DNA from: Nonomuraea montanisoli
Lineage (GTDB): Bacteria > Actinomycetota > Actinomycetes > Streptosporangiales > Streptosporangiaceae
DNA length: 64,000 nucleotides
Reading direction: 5' to 3'
Assembly (NCBI RefSeq): GCF_013363975.1
Contig: NZ_JABWGN010000001.1
Location: 708,646-772,645, forward strand
Below the pieces are notes generated by a model. It made no database searches. It saw only the letters and a list, made by a program, of their open reading frames with translations, and had not been told where the DNA came from. A program made the position numbers and the translations under genes. Shown one piece after another: positions 37,345-46,234 of this stretch. The first letter of the stretch is position 1. Each line of letters begins with the position of its first letter.

Positions 37345-37458
37345 CCTTCGCCTTCACTCCTGAGGTGTTCGGTCTCGCGGCTGCTGAGAGCGGTCGTGCC
37401 GGCCCGGCCCCCGCCGGTCACGGCTGTGGGGCCCAGGCGCCGGCCGCTTCAGTGCGGA

Positions 37459-37839
37459 CTACTTCTTACCGGGCTTCTTCTTGCCGGCCACGGTCTTCTT
37501 CTTGCCCTTGCGGGTGCGCGCGTTGGTCTGCGTGCGCTGGCCGTGGACGGGCAGGCCCTTGCGGTGCCGGATGCCCTGGTAACAGCCAATTTCGATCTTG
37601 CGACGGATGTCGGCCTGGACCTCGCGGCGCAGGTCACCCTCGATCTTGAAGTTCGCCTCGATGTAGTCACGCATCGGGACGAGCTCGTTGTCGGTGAGCT
37701 GGTGCACACGCATGTCGCCGCTGACACCGGTCGCCTGGAGGATCTCCTGGGCGCGGGTGCGGCCGATTCCGTAGATGTAGGTGAGAGCGATCTCCAGCCG
37801 CTTCTCGCGGGGGAGGTCGACGCCAACCAGGCGGGCCAT
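37459..37839 (-). CDS. rpsM: 30S ribosomal protein S13
   Basis: 126 residues, normal length: [34 protein letters not shown] and the basic tail [21 protein letters not shown]13 contacts the 50S subunit (bridge B1) and P-site tRNA. ATG with AAGGAGAA upstream. A 247-bp gap with hairpins separates it from rpmJ. Confidence 0.97.
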   Translation of the reverse strand: MARLVGVDLPREKRLEIALTYIYGIGRTRAQEILQATGVSGDMRVHQLTDNELVPMRDYIEANFKIEGDLRREVQADIRRKIEIGCYQGIRHRKGLPVHGQRTQTNARTRKGKKKTVAGKKKPGKK

Positions 37840-38086
37840 GGTCGGGCATTCTCCTTCTTTGTGGCGGAGGTCTTACGCCTCATCTCCCCTCCCCATGCCC
37901 GGGGTGAGGGCCCCGGCCTCCGACCGGGGGTCTCCTGAGTGGTACGGCCATCCGTGCCGGTACGAGGCCGGGCCTCGCGCGGCACGCCGCCTGCTCAGGT
38001 GTGAAGCGTTACCACTGACTTCAGGCTCCTCATGCGTCGAGCCCGCTCCCTGGAATCGGGGCGGACTCGGAGAAGCCTTGCGGCGA
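37840..38086. other. rpmJ-rpsM gap with predicted secondary structure
   Basis: An unusually long gap inside a ribosomal operon. Several GC-rich inverted segments are visible (for example GGCCCGGCCTCG with CGGCACGG, and GGCCGGGGCC with CCCCGGGC on the minus strand). No gene or sure promoter is visible; it may hold an attenuator or a leader for the rpsM-rplQ part. Confidence 0.4.
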
Positions 38087-38200
38087 CTAGCCCTGGCGCT
38101 GCTTGTGGCGCAGGTTGTCGCAGATCACCATGACGCGACCGTGCCGGCGGATCACCTTGCACTTGTCGCAGATCTTCTTGACGCTCGGCTTTACCTTCAT
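38087..38200 (-). CDS. rpmJ: 50S ribosomal protein L36, zinc-binding form
   Basis: 37 residues: [20 protein letters not shown] followed by [17 protein letters not shown]. The zinc ligands (Cys11, Cys14, Cys27, His32) are complete, so this is the C+ form rather than the zinc-free paralogue. ATG with GAAGGA upstream, 25 nt after infA. Confidence 0.96.
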   Translation of the reverse strand: MKVKPSVKKICDKCKVIRRHGRVMVICDNLRHKQRQG

Positions 38201-38225
38201 TGTCCTTCGTGTTCCTCAGACGTCT

Positions 38226-38447
38226 TCACTTGTATCGGTAGACGATCCGCCCACGACTGAGGTCGTAGGGGCTCAGTTCCACGACCACCCGGTCGTCAGG
38301 CAGGATCCGGATGTAGTGCATCCGCATCCGTCCGCTGATGTGGGCCAGGACCTTATGGCCGTTGTCGAGCTGCACCCGGAACATGGCGTTCGGGAGCGAC
38401 TCGACCACAGTGCCCTCGATCTCGATGGCGCCGTCTTTCTTGGCCAA
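38226..38447 (-). CDS. infA: translation initiation factor IF-1
   Basis: 73 residues, exactly the family length, from a TTG at 38447 ([20 protein letters not shown]). The OB-fold motifs [20 protein letters not shown] and GRIVYRYK are complete. No ATG or GTG fits; the frame continues upstream to a GTG at 38492 but that part is not conserved in the family. GAGGG lies close upstream. First gene of the infA-rpmJ-rpsM-rpsK-rpsD-rpoA-rplQ cluster. Confidence 0.93.
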   Translation of the reverse strand: MAKKDGAIEIEGTVVESLPNAMFRVQLDNGHKVLAHISGRMRMHYIRILPDDRVVVELSPYDLSRGRIVYRYK

Positions 38448-38764
38448 AATCCCTCGCGTTTCACTGATCGATCGTCTGAGGCTCCGGTTCACTAGCAGCC
38501 GCGACCTTCACGCTTCGAAGAGAGCGGCGTCCGGCAAAGGACGCCGACGCGTGGTAGTCATAGTGAGCCGACTAAGGAGTGTACGACACCTGAGCCAAAA
38601 ACGCGAAACGCGTGCCAGGTGTCCTGACACAACCACGGATCAGTTTACCCCACGGCGGGCGCGTCGTGACCCCGTCCGCGCCACCGTCACCGCATCGCGT
38701 CCTTCCCCGGAAGCCCTCGGACAGCGGTCCTCCGGACGGTCGGGCAGGCCCTAGGTTCACTGCC
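38448..38764. other. divergent region, infA and split-barrel protein gene
   Basis: About 317 bp without a gene. A GTG-extended infA frame occupies its first 45 bp. Between 38560 and 38650 is an AT-richer tract with TATGAC-like and CTATGA-like boxes on the minus strand, the probable infA promoter area. A TAGGTT box lies at the right end. Confidence 0.4.
38752..38757 (+). promoter_or_regulatory. -10 box of the leaderless split-barrel protein gene
   Basis: TAGGTT, 7 nt, then ATG; no ribosome-binding site. Confidence 0.5.
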
Positions 38765-39691
38765 ATGCGGATTCTCGACCCCACGCTCCACCCCACCATG
38801 GACGCCTACCGTACCTGCGAGTTCACCACCCTCGGCCGCGACGGCACGCCCCTGACCTGGCCGACCGCGTTCCACCGCCGCGCCGACGGCACGCTGCTGG
38901 TGACGACGTCGCTGGCCTTCGCCCAGAAGGCGCTGAACGTACGCCGCGACGGCCGGGTGGCGATGCTGTTATCCGATCCCACCGGCAGCGGCCTGAGCGA
39001 CCCGCCCCAGTTGCTCGTCACCGGCACCGCGGTCTGCCCGGAGGAGATCGTCACCAGCCCGGCGGGGGACGAGGCGTACTGGAGCATGCTCTTCGAGCGG
39101 CAGCCCGACAGCCGGAAGTACGTGACCGGCCTGGCCCGCCGGCTCATGGACTGGTACTACATGCGTCTGCTCATCGTCGTGACCCCGGCCGAGGTGCTGT
39201 CCAGGCCACCCCTCGCCCGGCTCTCCCCCACCCCGGCGGCGTCGGGGCCGAGCGCTCTGCTGGGCGCGGCGCTGCTGTCCGCGTACCCCACGGCTGTCCT
39301 GGGCGCCCGGGACGAGACGGGCGCGCCGCTGCTCGCCCGCACCCGCGTCACGCCGGCGCAGGGCGGCTACGCCGTGCGGGCTCCGGACGACCGGCCGCCG
39401 GTCGCGGGCCCGGCCAGCCTCCTCGTCCACCGGCATGACGAACGGCTCGCCGCGATGCACAACGCACTCGTACGCGGGGAGCTGCGCCGCGACGGCGACG
39501 GCTGGCTGTTCGTCCCCACCAGGGTCGTCGCGCCCACGGGGTCCGGTGGCCCGCTGGACATGGTCGGCACGCTGCGCCGGGCGCGCCGGGCCACCCGCGC
39601 CTATCTCGACCGCCGCGGGCTGCCCCGCCCCCAGGTGGCCTGGCCCGAGTTCCAGGCCCTCGCCGCTGCGGCGTCCCGTACCGGCGGCTGA
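38765..39691 (+). CDS. split beta-barrel flavin/F420-type protein
   Basis: About 308 residues from a leaderless ATG. The N-terminal about 140 residues look like a pyridoxamine-5'-phosphate-oxidase-like split barrel (FTTLGRDGTPLTWPTAFHRR, VTTSLAFAQKALNVRRDGR, VAMLLSDPTGSG). The C-terminal half appears to repeat the fold weakly (LLGAALLSAYPTAVLGARDE). Actinobacterial relatives bind F420 or FMN. Codon 69 is TTA (38969-38971), a rare leucine codon in high-GC actinomycetes. Cofactor and substrate cannot be told from sequence. Confidence 0.75.
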   Translation: MRILDPTLHPTMDAYRTCEFTTLGRDGTPLTWPTAFHRRADGTLLVTTSLAFAQKALNVRRDGRVAMLLSDPTGSGLSDPPQLLVTGTAVCPEEIVTSPAGDEAYWSMLFERQPDSRKYVTGLARRLMDWYYMRLLIVVTPAEVLSRPPLARLSPTPAASGPSALLGAALLSAYPTAVLGARDETGAPLLARTRVTPAQGGYAVRAPDDRPPVAGPASLLVHRHDERLAAMHNALVRGELRRDGDGWLFVPTRVVAPTGSGGPLDMVGTLRRARRATRAYLDRRGLPRPQVAWPEFQALAAAASRTGG

Positions 39692-39729
39692 CGAGCCGTC
39701 CGGCACACAGCCGGCGCCGGCCGGCCCGC

Positions 39730-39821
39730 GGCACTGGCCCCGGCCGGCGCGGGGCACTGGCCACGATCGGCGCGCGGCACCGACCACGATCGGCGCGGGG
39801 CACCGGCCCCGGCCGGCGTGC
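39730..39821. repeat. 23-bp tandem repeat, 4 copies
   Basis: Units at 39730, 39753, 39776 and 39799 have the form GGCACYGRCCMCGRYCGGCG and differ at a few positions. They lie between the split-barrel gene and the terminator. Confidence 0.85.
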
Positions 39822-39835
39822 GGCTCACACGCGGA

Positions 39836-39868
39836 GAAGGCCCGCCGACGGGAGGTCGGCGGGCCTTC
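39836..39868. terminator. bidirectional terminator
   Basis: GAAGGCCCGCCGAC and GTCGGCGGGCCTTC form a perfect 14-bp stem with a GGGAG loop between two convergent genes (split-barrel protein, plus; secreted protein, minus). Confidence 0.9.
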
Positions 39869-39954
39869 TTCGGGGGTCGGGGCCGGGCCGCGGGGAGAGA
39901 CGCGTCCCCGGCCGGGACGAGCGCGAGCTGAGGGGCGGGCGTCAGCGGCCGGCA

Positions 39955-40383
39955 TCAGTAGATGCGGTACACCTTGCCGCAGTCGTTGAACTTGCCGCCC
40001 CAGCAGGTGTACGTGTACACGCTCTTGAGCCCCTTCTTCGACCAGGTCTCGCTGTGCGAGCCGTCCCAGGGGCGGAAGAACTTGCCACCGCCGCCGCCCT
40101 TGAACTCGTAGCGGAACCAGATGTAACCGGACCTCGGGGTCGACTCCTTGCCGTACCACTTGGTGTAGACCCGGCCGTGCGACTTCCAGGTGTAGCCGAA
40201 GGTGTAGGCCTTGTGGCTCTGGGAGTAGAACTTGCCCCACTTGTGGACACTCTGAGCGGTCGCGGTCGCGGTCGTCGCCGTGGTCGCGGTGGTCGCGGTG
40301 GCGGCCTGGGCGGCGGGGGCGGTCAGGGCGAGGCCGGCGGCGAGGGAGCCGGCGAGGGCGGCCGTCGCGATGAGCTTGCGCAT
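39955..40383 (-). CDS. small secreted protein
   Basis: 142 residues with a clean Sec signal (LIATAALAGSLAAGLALTAP then AQA, cleavage near residue 27). A short Ala-Thr repeat (ATTATTATTATATA) and an aromatic, Lys/Gly-rich mature domain with two Cys (YTCWGGKFNDCGKV) follow. ATG with GGAGGAAGAG upstream. No family recognised; the Trp/Tyr-rich composition suggests a beta-rich extracellular fold. A 14-bp palindrome lies upstream. Confidence 0.8.
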   Translation of the reverse strand: MRKLIATAALAGSLAAGLALTAPAAQAATATTATTATTATATAQSVHKWGKFYSQSHKAYTFGYTWKSHGRVYTKWYGKESTPRSGYIWFRYEFKGGGGGKFFRPWDGSHSETWSKKGLKSVYTYTCWGGKFNDCGKVYRIY

Positions 40384-40421
40384 CTCTTCCTCCGATGAGT
40401 CGGTGCTTCTCGACGCGACTC

Positions 40422-40427
40422 ACGTTA
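40422..40427 (-). promoter_or_regulatory. candidate -10 box for the secreted protein gene
   Basis: TAACGT on the minus strand, about 40 nt upstream of the ATG. No clear -35 is seen. Confidence 0.3.
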
Positions 40428-40466
40428 GGAAGATTCGGCTGTCCGATCTGTGGAGGAATACGCAGA

Positions 40467-40480
40467 GTGCACTAGTGCAC
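40467..40480. promoter_or_regulatory. 14-bp perfect palindrome, possible operator
   Basis: GTGCACTAGTGCAC lies 3 nt after the DUF1707 gene stop and about 85 nt upstream of the secreted protein start. With no loop it is more likely a dimeric regulator site than a terminator. Confidence 0.45.
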
Positions 40481-40483
40481 ACT

Positions 40484-40921
40484 TCACCGCTTCTGCGAGG
40501 ACCCGCCCGGGCCTAAGATCGTGCTCACCAGCAGCACGACACCCCACGGCCCCATGACCCACAGCGGCCACGGGTAGATCCAGTGGTCGGCCGTCACGCT
40601 GACGATCAGCCAGATCACCCAGTTGATCGAGCTGGCCATGGCCCAGGCGCCCCAGGCGGCGCGCATGCCGGCGTGCGCCTTGGCCTTCTTCGCGGCTTCC
40701 TTCTCGCTCTTCTTGGCGAGCTGCCGGTGGCGCAGGTCCACATCGGGCAGGTCCGAGGTCAGCCGCTCCAGCTCGCCGTACGTCTTGCTCTGGTAGAGCT
40801 GCTCCAGCCGCTCGTTGAACTCGTCCATGCTGATCCGGCCTTGCGCGGTGTGCTCCCGGAGCACGGCGGCCACCCGGTCGCGATCCGAATCGGAGGCACG
40901 CATCTCGGGGCTCTGTGCCAT
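40484..40921 (-). CDS. DUF1707 membrane protein
   Basis: 145 residues. The N-terminal DUF1707 motif (MRASDSDRDRVAAVLREHTA, GRISMDEFNERLEQLYQ) is followed by a Lys-rich helix and two membrane segments (INWVIWLIVSVTADHWIYPW and LWVMGPWGVVLLVSTIL). DUF1707 is an actinobacterial domain of unknown, possibly regulatory, function. Starts 14 nt after map, so it is probably co-transcribed with secY-adk-map. Confidence 0.88.
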   Translation of the reverse strand: MAQSPEMRASDSDRDRVAAVLREHTAQGRISMDEFNERLEQLYQSKTYGELERLTSDLPDVDLRHRQLAKKSEKEAAKKAKAHAGMRAAWGAWAMASSINWVIWLIVSVTADHWIYPWPLWVMGPWGVVLLVSTILGPGGSSQKR

Positions 40922-40935
40922 ACCACCACTCCAGG

Positions 40936-41745
40936 TCAGTTATGCGGCTGCGCCAGGCGCGATTCGCCCCCGTCCAGGGCGGTAAGCACCCAAGGACCAT
41001 TATGTGTCACGGCGACGCTGTGTTCGAAGTGTGCGGAGGACTTGCCGTCGATCGTGACGACGGTCCAGTCGTCGGCCAGCACGCGGGTCCGCGCGGTGCC
41101 CAGGTTGACCATCGGCTCGATGGCCAGGCACATGCCCTCCTCCAGGACCGGGCCCTTGCCGGGCCGGCCGTGGTTGGCGATCCACGGGTCCATGTGCATC
41201 TCGGTGCCGATGCCGTGGCCGCCGTACTCCGGCGGGATGCCGAAGCGGCCTTGCGCCTTGACGTACCGCTCGATCTCGTAGCCGATGTCGGACAGATGGC
41301 GGCCCGGCGTGAGCGCGGCGATGCCGCGCCACATGGCCTCCTCGGTGATCCGCATCAGCTCCGTGAGCTCGGGCGCCACCTCGCCGACGGGCACCGTCAC
41401 CGCCGAGTCGCCGTGCCAGCCGTCGAGGATGGCGCCGCAGTCGATGGAGATGATGTCGCCCTCGCGCAGCTTGCGGGCCTTGGTCGGGATGCCGTGCACG
41501 ACCTCGTCGTTGACGGACGCGCAGATGGTCGCCGGGAAGCCCTGGTAGCCCTTGAACGAGGGGATCGCGCCCTCTTCCCTGATCGCCTTCTCGGCGATGA
41601 CGTCGAGGTCGAGCGGCGTCATGCCCGGCTCGACCGAACGCCTCAGCAGATCCAGCGTGCGTCCGACCACGAGACCGGCCGAGCGCATCTTCTCGAGCTG
41701 CTCGGCCGACTTGATCTGAATTCCATGTCTGTTCTTCTTGAACAC
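40936..41745 (-). CDS. map: type I methionine aminopeptidase
   Basis: 269 residues. Metal-binding and substrate motifs are intact: NDEVVHGIPTK, IISIDCGAILDGWHGDSAVT, YGGHGIGTEMH and MCLAIEPMVNLG. It removes the initiator methionine from nascent chains. GTG start. It follows adk after about 110 nt that contain a strong hairpin, so it may have partly independent expression. Confidence 0.96.
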   Translation of the reverse strand: MFKKNRHGIQIKSAEQLEKMRSAGLVVGRTLDLLRRSVEPGMTPLDLDVIAEKAIREEGAIPSFKGYQGFPATICASVNDEVVHGIPTKARKLREGDIISIDCGAILDGWHGDSAVTVPVGEVAPELTELMRITEEAMWRGIAALTPGRHLSDIGYEIERYVKAQGRFGIPPEYGGHGIGTEMHMDPWIANHGRPGKGPVLEEGMCLAIEPMVNLGTARTRVLADDWTVVTIDGKSSAHFEHSVAVTHNGPWVLTALDGGESRLAQPHN

Positions 41746-41807
41746 TTTTCGGCACCCCTAGGTTGGGAACGAGCGGACGCGGGAGCCCAATTCCCCCACA
41801 ATAGCTG

Positions 41808-41839
41808 CGAGGTGGCACGAGAAAACTCGTGCCACCTCG
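41808..41839 (-). terminator. hairpin between adk and map
   Basis: CGAGGTGGCACGAG and CTCGTGCCACCTCG form a perfect 14-bp stem with a 4-nt loop (TTTT on the transcript strand), 17 nt past the adk stop. Either a terminator or an attenuator within the operon. Confidence 0.75.
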
Positions 41840-41856
41840 TCAGTCCGTCAGCAGAG

Positions 41857-42507
41857 CTATCCCGTGAAAGGGCGGATCGCCTCCATGGCACGCTCGGTGA
41901 CCTCCTCGACCGGGCCGGTCGCGTCCACCCCGACCAGGATGCCCTCGTCGGCGTAGTAGGCGACCAGCGGCGCGGTCTGCACCTGGTAGACCTCCAGGCG
42001 GTGCCTGATGGTCTCTTCCTTGTCGTCGTCACGCTGGAACAGCGCGCCGCCGCAGACGTCGCACCGGTCGTCCTTCTTGTCGTCGAACTCCACGTGCCAG
42101 ATACGGCCGCACTGGCTGCAGGTACGGCGACCGGCGAGGCGACGGACCACCTCGTCGTCGTCGACCACCAGTTCCAGCACCAGGTCGAGCGCCTGCCCCC
42201 AGTCCTTGAGCATGTCGCGCAGGATCTCGGCCTGCGGGACGTTGCGGGGGAAGCCGTCGAGCAGGAACCCGTCCTGGGCGTCGTCCTCGGAGAGACGGTC
42301 ACGGACCATCGCGATGGTGACCTCGTCGGGCACCAGGTCGCCGCGGTCCATGTACGTCTTGGCCAGCTTGCCGAGCTCCGTGCCGCCCGAGACGTTGGCA
42401 CGGAAGATGTCACCTGTCGAGATCTTCGGGATGGACAGGTTGGATGCGATGTACTGGGCCTGTGTCCCCTTTCCCGCTCCGGGGGGCCCCACCAGAACGA
42501 GACGCAC
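41857..42507 (-). CDS. adk: adenylate kinase (zinc-binding LID)
   Basis: 216 residues. P-loop GPPGAGKGT at 7-15, [12 protein letters not shown], and a LID domain with four Cys (CSQCGRIWH and RCDVCGG) that binds zinc. Interconverts ATP, ADP and AMP. The GTG start shares one base with the secY stop (TAGTG), giving tight coupling in the conserved secY-adk-map order. Confidence 0.97.
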   Translation of the reverse strand: MRLVLVGPPGAGKGTQAQYIASNLSIPKISTGDIFRANVSGGTELGKLAKTYMDRGDLVPDEVTIAMVRDRLSEDDAQDGFLLDGFPRNVPQAEILRDMLKDWGQALDLVLELVVDDDEVVRRLAGRRTCSQCGRIWHVEFDDKKDDRCDVCGGALFQRDDDKEETIRHRLEVYQVQTAPLVAYYADEGILVGVDATGPVEEVTERAMEAIRPFTG

Positions 42508-43817
42508 TACCGCAGGAAACCTTCGTAGTTACGCTGCTGCAGCTGGCTCTCGATCTGCTTGACCGTGTCCAGGCCGACACCAACCATGATCAGAATGCTC
42601 GTCCCTCCGAACGGGAAGTTCTGGCTCGCACCGGCCACCGCCAGCGCGACGATCGGGACCATGGCGATCAGACCCAGATAGAGCGCGCCAGGCGCGGTCA
42701 GACGGGTGAGCACGAAGTTCAGGTATTCAGCCGTCGGCCGGCCCGGGCGGATGCCCGGAATGAACCCACCGTACTTCTTCATGTTGTCAGCCACTTCAGG
42801 GGGGTTGAAAGTGATGGACACATAGAAGTACGTGAAGAACACGATCAGCACGAAGAACGTGATCATGTAGGTGGGCGTGTTGCCGCCGGCGAGGTTCTGC
42901 GCGATCCACTGGACGACCGCGTTCGGGTTCTCGGTGTTGGCGAACAGCGAGGTGATCAGCTGCGGGAGGTAGAGCAGCGACGAGGCGAAGATGACCGGGA
43001 TGATGCCGGCCTGGTTGACCTTCAGCGGGATGTAGGTCGAGGTGCCGCCGTACATGCGCCGGCCGACCATCCGCTTGGCGTACTGCACCGGGATGCGCCG
43101 CTGCGCCTGCTCGACGAAGACGACCGCGGCGATCATGAAGATGCCGACGACCATGACGACCGTGAAGGTGAACTTGTTGGCCTGGAAGATGCTGGCCAGC
43201 TCGGACGGGAACACCGACACGACGGAGGTGAAGATCAGGATGGACATGCCGTTGCCGACGCCGCGGTCGGTGACGAGCTCGCCCAGCCACATGATCACGG
43301 AAGTGCCGGCCGTCATGATGACGACCATCGTGATGATGCCGAAGATGTCGTTCGGGTTGATCAGCACTTCCTGCTGGCAGTTCGGGAACAGCTGACCGGA
43401 GCGCGCGAGCGCGATGAAGGCCGTGGACTGCAGGACACCGAGACCGATCGTCAGATAACGCGTGTACTGCGTGATCTTGGTCTGGCCGGCCTGCCCCTCC
43501 TTCTTGAGTGCCTCAAGACGAGGGATCACGACGACGAGCAGCTGCAGGATGATGCTCGCCGTGATATACGGCATGATGCCGAGCGCGAACACCGACAGCT
43601 TCAGGAGCGCGCCGCCGCTGAACAGCTGCACCATCCCGTAGATGTTGCCGGATGCACCGTTACGCGCCTGCTGGAAGCAGTTCGCGAGATTCTCGACATG
43701 AACGCCCGGAGTCGGAAGAACCGAGCCAAGACGGAACAGCGCGATGATGCCCAGAGTGAAGAGCAACTTCTTGCGCAGGTCCGGCGTCCGGAACGCCCGG
43801 GTAAACGCGGTCAGCAC
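42507..43817 (-). CDS. secY: preprotein translocase subunit SecY
   Basis: 436 residues with ten predicted membrane helices. Signatures include [20 protein letters not shown], the long cytoplasmic loop with [20 protein letters not shown], and [20 protein letters not shown]. It forms the Sec channel with SecE and SecG, encoded elsewhere. GTG start. A 170-bp gap with a terminator-like hairpin separates it from rplO. Confidence 0.97.
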   Translation of the reverse strand: MLTAFTRAFRTPDLRKKLLFTLGIIALFRLGSVLPTPGVHVENLANCFQQARNGASGNIYGMVQLFSGGALLKLSVFALGIMPYITASIILQLLVVVIPRLEALKKEGQAGQTKITQYTRYLTIGLGVLQSTAFIALARSGQLFPNCQQEVLINPNDIFGIITMVVIMTAGTSVIMWLGELVTDRGVGNGMSILIFTSVVSVFPSELASIFQANKFTFTVVMVVGIFMIAAVVFVEQAQRRIPVQYAKRMVGRRMYGGTSTYIPLKVNQAGIIPVIFASSLLYLPQLITSLFANTENPNAVVQWIAQNLAGGNTPTYMITFFVLIVFFTYFYVSITFNPPEVADNMKKYGGFIPGIRPGRPTAEYLNFVLTRLTAPGALYLGLIAMVPIVALAVAGASQNFPFGGTSILIMVGVGLDTVKQIESQLQQRNYEGFLR

Positions 43818-43940
43818 GGTCCCTCCTGCGCGCCTATTCGGCGATGTGAGTATGCGATGGTGCGGGGATCTGCCATCTGAAGTCTCAAGTCAAACGAGGC
43901 GGGCAGAAGCCTGCCGTCTCGCGAACTCTAACGCACTACG

Positions 43941-43973
43941 GGCGTGGGAGCCCATTGTCAGAGCCCCCACGCC
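43941..43973 (-). terminator. terminator-like hairpin after rplO
   Basis: GGCGTGGGAGC and GCCCCCACGCC form a nearly perfect stem 14 nt beyond the rplO stop, dividing the spc genes from secY-adk-map. Boxes resembling a promoter (TTGACT, CATACT) lie between it and secY, but their spacing is not ideal. Confidence 0.6.
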
Positions 43974-43987
43974 TCGTCATAGCGTAT

Positions 43988-44443
43988 TTACAGCTCGGTA
44001 ACGGAGCCACCGGCCGCGGCGATCTTCTCCTTGGCGGCGGACGAGAAGGCGTGAGCCTGCACGTTCACCGCGACGGAGATCTCGCCGGTGCCGAGCACCT
44101 TGACGAGCTGGTTCTTGCGGACAGCACCCTTGGCGACCAGCGTCTCGACGGTGACATCGCCACCCTCGGGGAACAGCTCGCCGATCCTGTCCAGGTTGAC
44201 GACCTGGTAGGTCGTCTTGAACAGCGCGTTGGAGAAGCCCTTGAGCTTCGGCAGACGACGCTGCAGCGGCACCTGGCCACCCTCGAAACCGAGGGGCACG
44301 CCGGTACGGGCCCGCGAGCCCTTGGTGCCGCGACCAGCCGTCTTGCCCTTGGAGCCCTCGCCACGGCCCTTGCGGACCTTGGACTTGTTGGCGCCGGGGG
44401 CGGGACGCAGGTCGTGAATCTTCAGCGGAGCCTTGTCAGTCAT
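43988..44443 (-). CDS. rplO: 50S ribosomal protein L15
   Basis: 151 residues. The Gly-rich N-terminus ([37 protein letters not shown]) and [19 protein letters not shown] are the L15 signature. Starts two bases after the rpmD stop. Confidence 0.97.
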   Translation of the reverse strand: MTDKAPLKIHDLRPAPGANKSKVRKGRGEGSKGKTAGRGTKGSRARTGVPLGFEGGQVPLQRRLPKLKGFSNALFKTTYQVVNLDRIGELFPEGGDVTVETLVAKGAVRKNQLVKVLGTGEISVAVNVQAHAFSSAAKEKIAAAGGSVTEL

Positions 44444-44445
44444 GA

Positions 44446-44628
44446 CTAGTCGACCTCTTCCACCTCGACGAGGTGCGTCACCACGGAGACCATGCCACGG
44501 ATCTCGGGCCGGTCCTCCTTGACGACGACGTCGCCGATTCGCTTCAGGCCAAGCGAACGCAGCGAGTCACGCTGGTTCTGCTTGCCACCGATCTTCGAGC
44601 GAACCTGAGTGATCTTCAGGCGTGCCAT
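44446..44628 (-). CDS. rpmD: 50S ribosomal protein L30
   Basis: 60 residues, the standard length: [40 protein letters not shown]. Starts two bases after the rpsE stop. Confidence 0.97.
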   Translation of the reverse strand: MARLKITQVRSKIGGKQNQRDSLRSLGLKRIGDVVVKEDRPEIRGMVSVVTHLVEVEEVD

Positions 44629-44630
44629 GA

Positions 44631-45263
44631 CTAGCTCACCGCCTTCGCCGCAGCGGCGGCCTCGGCGATGCCCTCGCGCTGAGCCTTGAGCATCTGGGCC
44701 GGAGCGACGTCCTCGATCGGCAGGCCACGGCGGGCGGCGATCTCCTCGGGCCGGGAGAGGCCCTTCAGAGCCGCCACGGTGGCGTGCACGATGTTGATCG
44801 GGTTGTCGGAGCCGAGCGACTTGGAGAGCACGTCGTGGATGCCCGCGCACTCCAGGACCGCGCGCACCGGGCCGCCGGCGATGACGCCGGTACCGGCCGA
44901 GGCGGGACGCAGGAAGACGACGCCGGCCGCCTCCTCGCCCTGCACGGTGTGCGGGATCGTGCCCTGGATGCGAGGCACCTTGAAGAAGTGCTTCTTCGCC
45001 TCTTCGACGCCCTTGGCGATGGCCGCGGGCACTTCCTTGGCCTTGCCGTAACCGACGCCGACCAGGCCGTTGCCGTCACCAACGACGACGAGGGCGGTGA
45101 AGCTGAAGCGACGACCACCCTTCACGACCTTGGCCACTCGGTTGATCTTCACTACGCGCTCGATGTACGAGACGCCCTTGTCGGCGGCGCCACCGCGGCG
45201 ATCGTCACGACGGTCCCGCCGCTCGCCACCGGTGCCGCCACCGCGACGCGGAGCTGCAGCCAT
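44631..45263 (-). CDS. rpsE: 30S ribosomal protein S5
   Basis: 210 residues. A Gly/Arg-rich extension ([20 protein letters not shown]) precedes the S5 body ([60 protein letters not shown]). S5 takes part in decoding fidelity and is the site of spectinomycin resistance in other species. ATG 25 nt after the rplR stop. Confidence 0.97.
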   Translation of the reverse strand: MAAAPRRGGGTGGERRDRRDDRRGGAADKGVSYIERVVKINRVAKVVKGGRRFSFTALVVVGDGNGLVGVGYGKAKEVPAAIAKGVEEAKKHFFKVPRIQGTIPHTVQGEEAAGVVFLRPASAGTGVIAGGPVRAVLECAGIHDVLSKSLGSDNPINIVHATVAALKGLSRPEEIAARRGLPIEDVAPAQMLKAQREGIAEAAAAAKAVS

Positions 45264-45288
45264 CAGTGGTTCCTCATCTCAGTAGCCA

Positions 45289-45672
45289 TTAGAACTCGAG
45301 CCCGCCTTCGCGGGCGCTGTCCGCCAGGGCCGCGATGCGCCCGGCGTAGCGGTTGCCACCGCGGTCGAAGACGACGGCGGTGATCCCGGCTTCCTTGGCC
45401 CGCTGAGCGAGGAGCTCGCCGACCTTCTTCGCCTTCTCGGTCTTGTCCGCCTCGAGCGCGCGCAGGGAGGCGTCCATGGTGGACGCGCTCACCAGCGTGT
45501 GGCCGACGGAGTCGTCCACGATCTGCACGAAGAGGTGACGGGTCGAGCGGTTGACGACCAGGCGCGGACGCTCGGCCGTACCGACGACGAACTTGCGGAC
45601 GCGGCGGTGACGGCGGGCCCGCGAGACGGTGCGGGCAGCCGTGTGCTTGCTGAACGCAACCTTCGGAGCCAT
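45289..45672 (-). CDS. rplR: 50S ribosomal protein L18
   Basis: 127 residues: [37 protein letters not shown] and [20 protein letters not shown]. Binds 5S rRNA with L5. Two bases after the rplF stop. Confidence 0.97.
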   Translation of the reverse strand: MAPKVAFSKHTAARTVSRARRHRRVRKFVVGTAERPRLVVNRSTRHLFVQIVDDSVGHTLVSASTMDASLRALEADKTEKAKKVGELLAQRAKEAGITAVVFDRGGNRYAGRIAALADSAREGGLEF

Positions 45673-45674
45673 GC

Positions 45675-46217
45675 CTACTTACCAGCCTTTCCGACCTTGC
45701 GGCGGATCTGTTCGCCCTGGTAGCGCACGCCCTTGCCCTTGTACGGGTCGGGCTTGCGCAGCTTGCGGATGTTCGCGGCGACCTCGCCGACCTTCTGCTT
45801 GTCGATGCCGTCCACGTGGAACAGGGTCGGCTTCTCGACGCGGAAGGTGACACCCTCGGGGGCGTCGACGATGACCGGGTGACTGAAGCCCAGCGCGAAC
45901 TCCAGCTGCGTCGGGCCCTTGGCCTGGACGCGGTAACCGACGCCGACGATCTCCAGGGTCTTGGAGTAGCCCTGCGTGACGCCCTGCACCATGTTGGCGA
46001 TCAGGGTGCGAGACAGGCCGTGCAGCGCACGGACCTTGTTCTCGTCGCTGGGGCGGGTGACGGCGATGGCGCCGTCGTCGTCCCGAGCCACGGAGATGGG
46101 CTCGGCGACCGAGTGAGTGAGCGTGCCCTTCGGGCCCTTGACCTGGACATCCTGGCCGGTGATCGTGATGTCTACGCCACTGGGCACAGGGATGGGCAGC
46201 CGTCCGATTCGCGACAT
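45675..46217 (-). CDS. rplF: 50S ribosomal protein L6
   Basis: 180 residues with the duplicated L6 fold. It opens [20 protein letters not shown] and the C-terminal domain has [20 protein letters not shown] and [23 protein letters not shown] 17 nt after rpsH. Confidence 0.97.
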   Translation of the reverse strand: MSRIGRLPIPVPSGVDITITGQDVQVKGPKGTLTHSVAEPISVARDDDGAIAVTRPSDENKVRALHGLSRTLIANMVQGVTQGYSKTLEIVGVGYRVQAKGPTQLEFALGFSHPVIVDAPEGVTFRVEKPTLFHVDGIDKQKVGEVAANIRKLRKPDPYKGKGVRYQGEQIRRKVGKAGK

Positions 46218-46234
46218 GCTGTGATTCCTCCCTT

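Noticed and set aside
39700..39835. Repeats between the split-barrel gene and terminator considered as a CRISPR array
   Set aside because: Units are contiguous 23-bp tandem repeats with no unique spacers, and no cas genes are present.
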